64,000 bases of DNA. It comes from Flavobacteriaceae bacterium PS02293. GTDB lineage: Bacteria; Bacteroidota; Bacteroidia; Flavobacteriales; Weeksellaceae. This document shows, in pieces, positions 35,080-42,830 of the stretch. The stretch lies in the NCBI GenBank assembly GCA_029960045.1, contig JASCOV010000008.1:124001-188000 (forward strand), given 5' to 3'. Within the stretch, counting starts at the first letter, position 1. Each line of letters starts with the position of its first letter. A program made the translations under genes and the position numbers. The notes under the pieces were generated by a model. That model saw only the letters and a list, made by a program, of their open reading frames with translations. It was not told the origin of the DNA and searched no databases.

Positions 35080-36135
35080 ATGAACAAATTTTTGAAAAGC
35101 ATCAAAACCATCTACATCTACCATTGGATTATTTGGTTGATTCTTATTGCCTTCAAATTGATAATGGACTATTCGGTTTTTGGGCAGTTTGCTTTACTAA
35201 TGAACCTGAAAATATTCTTCATATCCATTTTATTTTTCTATTGCAATTACAAACTATTTTTACCTTATCTCATCAAGCAAAAACCAAGAAAGATTACAAT
35301 TATCGTCATTTCTTTTGTTGTGATCTATGTTGGATTGATGATATTCTTTATGCCTCATTTCCCACAGCATCCAAAAGGTCAGCCTCCGTTTCCTCCAAAA
35401 GATTTTCCTAGACCATACCGGATGATGAGATTCCGCAAAGGTCCAGATTTTCACGATATATTTTTTAAAATCGGATTATTCTCCATCGTCTTCAGCACTT
35501 TGATTTTCTTTGTTGACAAGTGGATGGAAAACCAAAAAATGATAAAAGCCTTAGAATTCGAAAGACAATCCAGCGAACTGAAAATCCTGAGAGAACAGAT
35601 CAATCCACATTTCTTCTTCAATGCTTTGAACAGTATTTATTCTTTGTCAATCACACAATCCAAAGATACTTCGAGAGTGATTTTGATTCTTTCGGATATT
35701 ATGAGATACGTCCTTAATGATAAGAATGGGCAGAAGAATAATCTGAACGATGAGATCATTAATATCAAAAAATACATCGAAATACAGTCTATTAGATTTA
35801 ATAAATTCAATAATATCAATTGGCAGTTCTATGGGAACTTCGAAGCTTATAAGATCGAACCGCTTCTGCTATTGACTTTTATCGAAAATGCTTTCAAATA
35901 TGCAGATTTCAAGAAAGGACCTTTGGATATTATCATTAATCTGAAAGACGGCATTCTTAACTTCAATGTCAAGAATTTCTATGAAATAAAACCGAGCGAA
36001 AGAACCGATCATAATAAATTGGGAATCAAGAATACCAAAATGAAACTGGATCTGCTCTATCCTGAAAAATATAAGCTGGAAATCCATGATAACGGCTCCG
36101 AATACGAAATTAATCTAACCCTTCAACTGGACTAA
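35080..36135 (+). CDS. LytS/YehU-type sensor histidine kinase
   Basis: Four membrane helices span about residues 14-145. A periplasmic loop (91-125) is Pro/His-rich, with HFPQHPKGQPPFPPKDFP, and could sense a ligand or metal. A linker leads to the His_kinase domain with LREQINPHFFFNALNSIY (His177) and an ATPase part ending ENAFKYADF, LGIKNTKMKLDLLYP. The kinase phosphorylates the LytTR regulator directly downstream, two bases away. The Kelch/DUF4907 and DUF4270 genes nearby may be its targets; that is inference. Confidence 0.9.
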   Translation: MNKFLKSIKTIYIYHWIIWLILIAFKLIMDYSVFGQFALLMNLKIFFISILFFYCNYKLFLPYLIKQKPRKITIIVISFVVIYVGLMIFFMPHFPQHPKGQPPFPPKDFPRPYRMMRFRKGPDFHDIFFKIGLFSIVFSTLIFFVDKWMENQKMIKALEFERQSSELKILREQINPHFFFNALNSIYSLSITQSKDTSRVILILSDIMRYVLNDKNGQKNNLNDEIINIKKYIEIQSIRFNKFNNINWQFYGNFEAYKIEPLLLLTFIENAFKYADFKKGPLDIIINLKDGILNFNVKNFYEIKPSERTDHNKLGIKNTKMKLDLLYPEKYKLEIHDNGSEYEINLTLQLD

Positions 36136-36137
36136 AA

Positions 36138-36842
36138 ATGAATTGCATAATTGTAGATGACGAAGAATTAGCACACCATGTGATCGAAGAATATATCTCA
36201 AGAATCCCCTTCCTGAATCTTGTCGCCAACTGCTACGACATTCAGGAAACCATCAGCGTTTTACAAAATAACAGCGTTGATTTAATATTTCTCGACATCA
36301 ATCTTCCTAATATTTCCGGCATCGAGTTTCTGAAAAGCTTCAACAAACTTCCGAATGTCATTATCACAACGGCTTATGATAATTGCGCCATTCAGGGTTT
36401 TGAGATGGATGTGATAGATTATTTATTAAAACCTTTCTCATTCGAAAGATTTCTGAAAGCAGCTTACAAAAGTTACAATCTGACGAATAATAAAAAGCTG
36501 TTGCAGGAAACGACTTCCGCAGTCCGAGAATCCTTCATCTTCGTAAGGTCTAATAATGAAGATGTAAAACTTAATTTGGAAGAGATCACTAGAATCAATG
36601 CATTGAAGGATTATATTATTATTTACACCAATACCCGTAAACTAATTGTGCATCAAACGATGAAATCGATAATGGAGAAAATTAATTATGAGAACTTTAT
36701 CCGGGTTCATAATTCGCATATTGTGTCGCTTCATCACCTTCAAAGTGTGGGAAAAAACAGCATTATGATTGGCGACGAAAGGATTCCTGTGAGTGAAAAG
36801 TACAAGCCTTTTTTAACAGGAATTATTGAAAGATATAAGTAA
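36138..36842 (+). CDS. LytTR-family response regulator
   Basis: The receiver domain has the acidic pair in IVDDEE, the phosphoacceptor D53 (FLDINLP), T in IITTAYDNCAIQGFEMDVIDYLLKP and K98. A LytTR DNA-binding domain follows (about 135-230) with FIFVRSNNEDVKL, LKDYIIIYT and RVHNSHIVSLHHL. It acts with the upstream LytS-type kinase. LytTR proteins bind direct repeats upstream of their targets; such sites could not be found by eye here. Confidence 0.9.
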   Translation: MNCIIVDDEELAHHVIEEYISRIPFLNLVANCYDIQETISVLQNNSVDLIFLDINLPNISGIEFLKSFNKLPNVIITTAYDNCAIQGFEMDVIDYLLKPFSFERFLKAAYKSYNLTNNKKLLQETTSAVRESFIFVRSNNEDVKLNLEEITRINALKDYIIIYTNTRKLIVHQTMKSIMEKINYENFIRVHNSHIVSLHHLQSVGKNSIMIGDERIPVSEKYKPFLTGIIERYK

Positions 36843-36897
36843 AATTGCAGAGATTTTATTCGTCAATTTTCAATTAGTTGAAATTTGAAAAAATACC

Positions 36898-36988
36898 TCC
36901 TGCAAGCCCTTCTGGATCGGCCGTCACACCGGACCGCCCCCGTCAATCCGCCGATGCGCCCCCGTGAAGTGACCGATGCGCTTCCATT
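36898..36988. other. GC-rich intergenic island of about 90 bases
   Basis: Between the LytTR and deoD genes a stretch of about 90 bases is roughly two-thirds G+C in an otherwise A/T-rich region. It contains the direct repeat CCGATGCG twice (36951-36958 and 36973-36980), GTCAC near 36923 that could pair with GTGAC near 36969, and several CCCCCG runs. It does not encode a tRNA (no T-loop). Confidence 0.55.
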
Positions 36989-37073
36989 GAAACTACAGTC
37001 CAATTTTCTTAAAAATCGGTTTCAATAATCGGAATATAAATTTTATATTCACGGTCTTAAAAAATCATTGAAT

Positions 37074-37781
37074 ATGAGTGTTCACATTAGTGCTAAAAAA
37101 GGAGAAATCGCCAAAACCGTTTTGATGCCCGGCGATCCGCTAAGAGCTAAATATATTGCTGATAATTTCCTGACCGATGCAAAATTGGTAAGCCAGACTA
37201 GAAACATTTTCTTCTACACAGGGCTTTATAAAGGCAAAGAAATCACAGTTGGTGCCAGCGGAATGGGATTTCCAAGTATTGGAATTTATTCTTTCGAATT
37301 GTTTACAGATTATGAAGTTGATACGATCATAAGAATCGGAACTTGTGGTGCCTACACACCTGAACTGAAATTATTCGACATCCTGAACGTAGAAAACGCG
37401 GCGAGTGAAAGTACTTATGCGAAATTTGCGTGGGGAATCGAAGAAGATATAATTTCCAACCAAGGCTCTGCTTTTAATAAAATCAATGAAACAGCGAAAG
37501 AATTAGGACTTGATGCGAAAGCAACCAACATCCATTCCAGCGATATCTTCTACAGAAAAGATCCTGCTGTTCCGGAGATTGCCGTAAGACACAATTGTCC
37601 TGCAGTAGAGATGGAAGCTTTTGCTCTTTTTGCGAATGCTAAACATTTGGGTAAAAATGCAGCAACGATTTTGACTGTTTCCGATATTATTCCTACTAAA
37701 GAATTTATCTCGGCAGACCAGAGAGAAAATGCTTTGAGAACGATGATGGAGCTTTCACTGGAAACGGCTTTGAAGTTTTAA
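37074..37781 (+). CDS. deoD: Purine nucleoside phosphorylase (DeoD type)
   Basis: The 235-residue hexameric-type phosphorylase cleaves purine nucleosides with phosphate to base and ribose/deoxyribose-1-phosphate. It begins MSVHISAKKGEIAKTVLMPGDPLRAKYIA and has VGASGMGFPSIGIYSFEL, RIGTCGAY, VEMEAFALFANA and TVSDII. The ATG at 37074 is preferred over the TTG two codons earlier. The gene is flanked by a GC-rich island and a terminator, so it is monocistronic. Confidence 0.94.
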   Translation: MSVHISAKKGEIAKTVLMPGDPLRAKYIADNFLTDAKLVSQTRNIFFYTGLYKGKEITVGASGMGFPSIGIYSFELFTDYEVDTIIRIGTCGAYTPELKLFDILNVENAASESTYAKFAWGIEEDIISNQGSAFNKINETAKELGLDAKATNIHSSDIFYRKDPAVPEIAVRHNCPAVEMEAFALFANAKHLGKNAATILTVSDIIPTKEFISADQRENALRTMMELSLETALKF

Positions 37782-37800
37782 TTAACTTTAATTAATGAAA

Positions 37801-37842
37801 TAAAAAAACGCCTATGAGATTCATAAGCGTTTTTTTATTTTA
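37801..37842. terminator. Bidirectional terminator
   Basis: AAACGC(C)TATGA and TCATA(A)GCGTTT pair with one mismatch, flanked by A- and T-runs. It serves the convergent deoD and M4 protease genes. Confidence 0.85.
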
Positions 37843-37852
37843 ATCTTGAAAA

Positions 37853-40399
37853 TTACTTCTTGATAACTTTTACAGAATTACTTTCTGTTTCAGAATTTAC
37901 TTTTAAGATATAAGTTCCGTTTGTTAACTGACTCATATCCAATGAAGCATTCTTAGCATTATTCACATTGAATCTTTGAATCAACTGTCCAGCCACATTA
38001 TAAATCTCAACATCTTTCAGGTTTGAGTTTTTGCTGTTCTGGATAGTTACAAAGCCAGAAGTTGGATTTGGAAACACTTGGATTCCGTTTTGTTTCTGAG
38101 CATCCTCTACTGCAAGTGTTGCACAGTTGTACACATAGATCTCATCTACATACCAGCCTTCGATACCGTTACAACCATCAGTTCCCATTTCGAAACGGAT
38201 TTTAAGATTAGATCCGGAAGTCACACCAATTTTTGAAAGATCAATGACACTTTGTCCCCAGCTTCCACCAAGAGAACCGCCGTCAGTTCCCGTGAAAGCT
38301 CTTTGTCCTTTGAGAGGATTATCGCTTCCTGTATTTGCTAATACAGCATTGTAAGCATTTTGGGTAAATGCAGTTGGCGGAACCAAAATCCAAGAACCTC
38401 CATTCAGGCTATATTTAATATTCCCACCATCCCAAGCAGATTCGGTTGCAACGTAATGATTAAACGCCATTTCGTAATTCCCAGCTGTGAAAGTAGGGAA
38501 AGTAATCTGCGGACTTTCCAGACGCAAAATACCGTTTTGTAAACTTGCCGCGCAGTCTCCATTGATTGGATCTATCCCAAAAACAGCTTTACCAGTTCTG
38601 CCTTTTGGCAAATTATCTTTAACCACCCAGTTTCTTACTTCCCAAGAGGATGCATTTGTAGGTACATTGGTCGCAATCCAGTTTCCTAAACCATTTTCCC
38701 ATGTTTCTTTGAACAATGGGTTAGAAGTTGCAGTTGCGCAAAGATCCGGAACAGCTTTCAAGATAGGCTGATAGTTACATTGTGTTGCAGGCGATGATCT
38801 TAATTGCGTTGCCAGAATTCCGTTCTTTACATTTTGAACGTCAGCAGCTGTAATAGATTGTCCAGTAAGTCCTGCCGCTGTAGTAGTTGTAGATAATCCT
38901 TGTAAATTAACGCCAATCAAATCTGTCGCAGCCGCTTCTAAAGCATCAGCAAAATTAGAAAAATCGCTGGTAGCTGTTAAGTAATTCTTTTGAGCTCTCC
39001 ACCAGATGTGAGCTGCTTTTACAAACCCCATACCTGTCATTGTATAGCCATTATATGTTCCGCCATCCACAAGAAGCGCATACAAATGGTTGGTTACTCC
39101 AGAAGTTGTATGTACACCACCACTATCTGCAGTTCCACAGTAATAATAATTGGAATCTAAAACTCTCCCCGGATCGCCGTTACAGTTTGGGTTCCACATA
39201 TCACGGATTGGGTTTCCGAATGCTGTCGCATCTTCTCCCATTTTCCAACGGATAGATTCTGAACAAGAAGTGGTTGTTCTTACGTTCAGGTTTTCGCCAT
39301 CATCTTCATAATTATTTAACAAATCAATGGTTTCGCCCCAAACGTCTGAGTAAGACTCGTTAAGTGCACCTGACTGGTATTGGTAAATAAGTCCACTGGT
39401 ATATTCCGTGTAAGCGTGTCCCCATTCGTGAGCCACAACATCATCTGCTGCAGTTCCTGTACAGTAATTAGCTGTTATACCATTCCAGTTAGCATTAGGG
39501 CAATTGATATTTGGATTATTATTGATGGTAATCATCGATGCATCGTTACTGTTGTAAGATACATATCCAAAAGCATTTTTGAAGAAATTATAAACGTGCT
39601 CAGAAGTTACGACTTCGTTCTGTTGCCATTTATCTAATGTTCCGGGAAGTGCATCACCTTCCTTCCATTTAAGGTTATTTGCAGTAACACTTGTTTCATA
39701 AAGCTTTCTGTCGATTGGATGAATCCCTGTAAACTGCTCTACTAGTTCTCCTGTATGAGCATCTATGAAAAGAAATTCTCTTACGTCATTTTTATTGGTC
39801 ACCTCTACTTCATAAGCTAAGTAAGAAGTTACCGCACCACCTTGTACCAGATTCTTTGGAAAGATCAAAAGATTATTTTTTCCAATCTCGAAAGGAACAT
39901 TATTGGTGGTAAGATTTTGTTTTGTGATAAGACTTTTCGCAATATTAGCTGCTTCTGTAGAAGAAATATCTGGCGTGGAATTTACTTTGATATTAGAAAT
40001 CGTATTTCCGTTGATCGATGTCAACTGCTCTTTTCCGTTGAAATGAAACTTCAATATACCATCATAAACAGGAACGCCTTGGTATTGCTGTCTGTAGATG
40101 ACATTCTTCAAGCCGTAATTGTCTGTACTTTCTTCTACAAAAACCAAATCATTGATTGATTTCAGATTAAAAGCTTGGAAGTTTTCAGCTAAAAATTCTG
40201 CAGATTTTGCTTTTGCCCCGCTAGATTTTAGCTGTAGTGCATTAGCATTTCCGAAAAGAATAAAGTTGGGATTAGAAGTACTGTTACTGATTGTAACATT
40301 CGCATTGGTTTCTTTTTTCAGTTTTGTCAGTTGTTTTGATTCCTGAGCAAAACCACATAGATAACCTAATGCTAGCGCGATAGATAGAGTTTTCTTCAT
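37853..40399 (-). CDS. M4-family metalloprotease (thermolysin type) with T9SS tail
   Basis: The 848-residue precursor has a signal (ends GFAQ), then an FTP/PepSY-type prodomain to about 240. The M4 catalytic domain follows, with HEWGH (324-328), a Glu ligand in NESYSD (348) and a later GGVHTTSGVTNH His. Next comes a beta-sandwich (CBM/jelly-roll-like) domain with WEVRNW, and a type A T9SS tail (FPNPTSGFVTIQ..KVIKK). The protease is secreted through the outer membrane and cleaves proteins or peptides. It is monocistronic. Confidence 0.92.
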   Translation of the reverse strand: MKKTLSIALALGYLCGFAQESKQLTKLKKETNANVTISNSTSNPNFILFGNANALQLKSSGAKAKSAEFLAENFQAFNLKSINDLVFVEESTDNYGLKNVIYRQQYQGVPVYDGILKFHFNGKEQLTSINGNTISNIKVNSTPDISSTEAANIAKSLITKQNLTTNNVPFEIGKNNLLIFPKNLVQGGAVTSYLAYEVEVTNKNDVREFLFIDAHTGELVEQFTGIHPIDRKLYETSVTANNLKWKEGDALPGTLDKWQQNEVVTSEHVYNFFKNAFGYVSYNSNDASMITINNNPNINCPNANWNGITANYCTGTAADDVVAHEWGHAYTEYTSGLIYQYQSGALNESYSDVWGETIDLLNNYEDDGENLNVRTTTSCSESIRWKMGEDATAFGNPIRDMWNPNCNGDPGRVLDSNYYYCGTADSGGVHTTSGVTNHLYALLVDGGTYNGYTMTGMGFVKAAHIWWRAQKNYLTATSDFSNFADALEAAATDLIGVNLQGLSTTTTAAGLTGQSITAADVQNVKNGILATQLRSSPATQCNYQPILKAVPDLCATATSNPLFKETWENGLGNWIATNVPTNASSWEVRNWVVKDNLPKGRTGKAVFGIDPINGDCAASLQNGILRLESPQITFPTFTAGNYEMAFNHYVATESAWDGGNIKYSLNGGSWILVPPTAFTQNAYNAVLANTGSDNPLKGQRAFTGTDGGSLGGSWGQSVIDLSKIGVTSGSNLKIRFEMGTDGCNGIEGWYVDEIYVYNCATLAVEDAQKQNGIQVFPNPTSGFVTIQNSKNSNLKDVEIYNVAGQLIQRFNVNNAKNASLDMSQLTNGTYILKVNSETESNSVKVIKK

Positions 40400-40418
40400 T
40401 TTTAAAATTTATTGATAG

Positions 40419-40426
40419 CAAATATA
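40419..40426 (-). promoter_or_regulatory. Candidate -7 box (TATATTTG) of the M4 protease gene
   Basis: The minus-strand box lies 20 bases upstream of the ATG at 40399. The -33 TTG is not obvious at the usual distance. Confidence 0.4.
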
Positions 40427-40630
40427 GTTATTAATTAATATTATAATGATAACCTCTTAGAAATTCTAAATAATTCATAATTTCCTACCTAAACCAAATT
40501 TGATTTTATCAACAATAATTAATTATGTTTATTGATATATTAAATTTAAAATAAACCACAAACAATCAATAATGATTAATTTTTTATAACATTTTTTATT
40601 ATTTTAGCCATCGCTAACAATAACTCAATT

Positions 40631-41248
40631 ATGCTGAAATTTTATTCGTTTTTATCCTTTATATTTTTATTATTCACAAACAATACAATTAATGCTCAAA
40701 AAATAAATGTTTACCATCAAATATTAGCAAGTACCGACATTGTAGAAATATCTCAATATCTGAAAAAATTACAACCGGATGATCCACAACAAAAAGCTGT
40801 AATCAACAGACTGAAACAACTGAAAAATGGAAATTGGAAAAGCGAACCTAGACTACAGATATCAGCACTACCGAAATCCGAAATCCCAGTAGCTACAGCC
40901 CCAAAACCTTTAGAGGATGAAAAAGAAGAATTTCATAATCTAATGAAAGAGTCTTCAGAAATCCACGATAAGAAAGCGTTAAAGGTTCTAAATAATATTT
41001 TTAATGATAACAAAGAAGAATTAGAATCGGTCCTATTGGTTCGTAATGATTCTTCCTGCGACATCATTCTGAGACTGCAGGGAAAGGAACAGTATAATCT
41101 TGCTGTTCCATCCAAAGGGGAAAATTTTATTAATTTAAATAAGGACTCTTACCTCATAAGAGGAAAAGTTTGCAATTCTGAATACTCTAAGACAAAAGAC
41201 CTTACCAGCAATCAAATTCTTACACTCAAATACAGTGAACAAAATTAA
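40631..41248 (+). CDS. Exported protein of unknown function, probably DUF6759-type
   Basis: A signal peptide ends TINAQ near residue 23. The C-terminal 85 residues contain VRNDSSCDIILRLQGKEQY and CNSEYSKTKDL, with two Cys probably forming a disulfide. I associate this with the Chryseobacterium-type DUF6759, though not firmly. The middle is charged and Pro-rich. Its stop codon overlaps the convergent DUF4403 gene, with no terminator between them. Confidence 0.65.
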   Translation: MLKFYSFLSFIFLLFTNNTINAQKINVYHQILASTDIVEISQYLKKLQPDDPQQKAVINRLKQLKNGNWKSEPRLQISALPKSEIPVATAPKPLEDEKEEFHNLMKESSEIHDKKALKVLNNIFNDNKEELESVLLVRNDSSCDIILRLQGKEQYNLAVPSKGENFINLNKDSYLIRGKVCNSEYSKTKDLTSNQILTLKYSEQN

Positions 41249-42621
41249 AAACTCAATCCAGAAACATTCATTTGTAATTGCGCTTTTGTATCGATAACAA
41301 CAGTCATATATTTTTCTGATAAAAGAAATTGTGTTGGCTTCAAATCAAGAACGTTTCCCTTTAATCTGATTCCTTTTACATATTCTTTGTTGAAGTTTTC
41401 CATCATACTTTTCTTCGAAGAATTCTCGATGTCCAGAAGTGGAATACCATAATCATTCTCTATCATTCTTCTGATTTTTCCTTCAAACAAAACTGTTAAT
41501 GCTTTCTGGAAGAAGTTTTTGGTTTTTAGATTGAAATCTGTAACCTTCAGTTTTATTTTATGGTCTTCCGGGCTGTAATATGGCTTTCCTTTGATAAATG
41601 CTATTCCGTTCACTTCGCCTGTAGTCTGAGCTTCAATCACGATGTTTTCTTTTTCCTCATAAACCGAAATATCAGTAATTTTTACTTTTTTTCCCTCGCT
41701 GCTCATTGCGAATTCTTTATTCATAAACTGTTTTTGCGCAATTTTTGTTGCTTCGTCAAAACTAATATTTGCCGTAGTTTGAAGATTGAAAATATTAGGA
41801 AGATTTGGATTTAATATGAAATTAGGTACAGTATTTACATCTTTTGTCGCCAATGGAACTTGTCCGACATAGGTTTCGGAATAAAGATCAATTCCAACAG
41901 TTGTTTTGATTTTATCCTGAAAAACCTGAAGTGGTGACATAAACGTACTTTGAGGCGAAATCTTTAGCCAAGTATTATATTCCTCAGAGACATTGATAGG
42001 TTTTGAGAATTGATTCCAAGCCATCACAAGATACGGTTGGAGATTGAATTGTGATTTGATTTGCTGATCGATAATCGTTGTGAATTTTGACTGTTGTTCT
42101 TTCAATACATTTTCGATCAATGGTGCAATTGGAATTTTGACTTTCCCATAATCCAAAACAGGTTTTTGAGTCCATACAAATCCAGCTGTAGTAGTCTTAG
42201 TATTAAGTCTCCAATCTGACGCTGCCGAGATTGTTGTAATGAAATTCATGATCAAATTGAAGTTCGTATCCTTGTAAACATAGTAGCCGAAAGTTCCATA
42301 ACCCTTATCCGCCCATATTTTGAGAGGAACTGAGATCATTAATCTATTTCCTGTTAAAGCTTTTATAGCGATGTTGCCTTGCTTCTCGACTTTCACTTTG
42401 AACTGGTCATTGTTGTTGTCTGTATAAGATTGATCTTCATACAAAACACCTTTCACTGATTGATTGATTAGACTATTAATCTCCGAAATGGGAAGCGAAA
42501 CTGGTAATGTGATATTGGATTTGATCTTTGGTAAAGTGTAAACCGGATTTTCTGCCTGAGAAAAAGCAATGAAACTGATCAGTAAAAAATATAATGATGT
42601 GAATTTTCGAATTGGATTCAT
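41245..42621 (-). CDS. DUF4403 family exported protein
   Basis: The ATG at 42621 starts a signal peptide ending AFSQ; the longer frame reads through the promoter. DUF4403 covers most of the protein, beginning NPVYTLPKIKSNITLPVSL and including repeated beta-rich segments. Function is unknown. A promoter box precedes it (42649), and the convergent DUF6759-type gene overlaps its stop. Confidence 0.85.
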   Translation of the reverse strand: MNPIRKFTSLYFLLISFIAFSQAENPVYTLPKIKSNITLPVSLPISEINSLINQSVKGVLYEDQSYTDNNNDQFKVKVEKQGNIAIKALTGNRLMISVPLKIWADKGYGTFGYYVYKDTNFNLIMNFITTISAASDWRLNTKTTTAGFVWTQKPVLDYGKVKIPIAPLIENVLKEQQSKFTTIIDQQIKSQFNLQPYLVMAWNQFSKPINVSEEYNTWLKISPQSTFMSPLQVFQDKIKTTVGIDLYSETYVGQVPLATKDVNTVPNFILNPNLPNIFNLQTTANISFDEATKIAQKQFMNKEFAMSSEGKKVKITDISVYEEKENIVIEAQTTGEVNGIAFIKGKPYYSPEDHKIKLKVTDFNLKTKNFFQKALTVLFEGKIRRMIENDYGIPLLDIENSSKKSMMENFNKEYVKGIRLKGNVLDLKPTQFLLSEKYMTVVIDTKAQLQMNVSGLSF

Positions 42622-42648
42622 AAATGTTTTTAATGAAGTTTTAAAACG

Positions 42649-42681
42649 CAAAATTAATGGTTTTATTGATGCTAAAAACAA
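42649..42681 (-). promoter_or_regulatory. Candidate promoter of the DUF4403 gene
   Basis: On the minus strand TTG (42679-42681), 22 bases, and TAATTTTG (42649-42656). The spacer is slightly long. The -33 element lies against the GH97 terminator. Confidence 0.5.
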
Positions 42682-42708
42682 AAACCATTCTTGTATTAAG
42701 AATGGTTT
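42682..42708 (-). terminator. Terminator of the GH97 gene
   Basis: AAACCATTCTT and AAGAATGGTTT pair as an 11-bp stem, followed on the minus strand by TTGTTTTT. Confidence 0.85.
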
Positions 42709-42719
42709 AAAATTTTCAT

Positions 42720-42812
42720 TACCGCAGCCCGACTTGAACAGAGCTCATTTTTTTGCGATGGGAAATGCGTTGGCAAAAAATAGCGGGAGTGGAAGGCGGA
42801 TAAGCTGCCCAA
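42720..42812. repeat. G/C-richer interspersed-type element between GH97 and DUF4403 genes
   Basis: The segment runs from CCGCAGCCCGACTTGAACAG to GGCGGATAAGCTGCCC, with a T-run and AATGCGTTGGC in the middle. Its composition and ends resemble a repeated element I know from Chryseobacterium/Flavobacterium intergenic DNA; only one clear copy lies in this window. CAGCCCGAC is also found inside the mosaic element at 27780. Confidence 0.45.
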
Positions 42813-42830
42813 ATTTTTATTTTGAGAAAA

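Noticed and set aside
36898..36988. Possible tRNA in the GC-rich island
   Set aside because: No T-loop GTTCGA-type sequence, acceptor stem or anticodon arm can be drawn.
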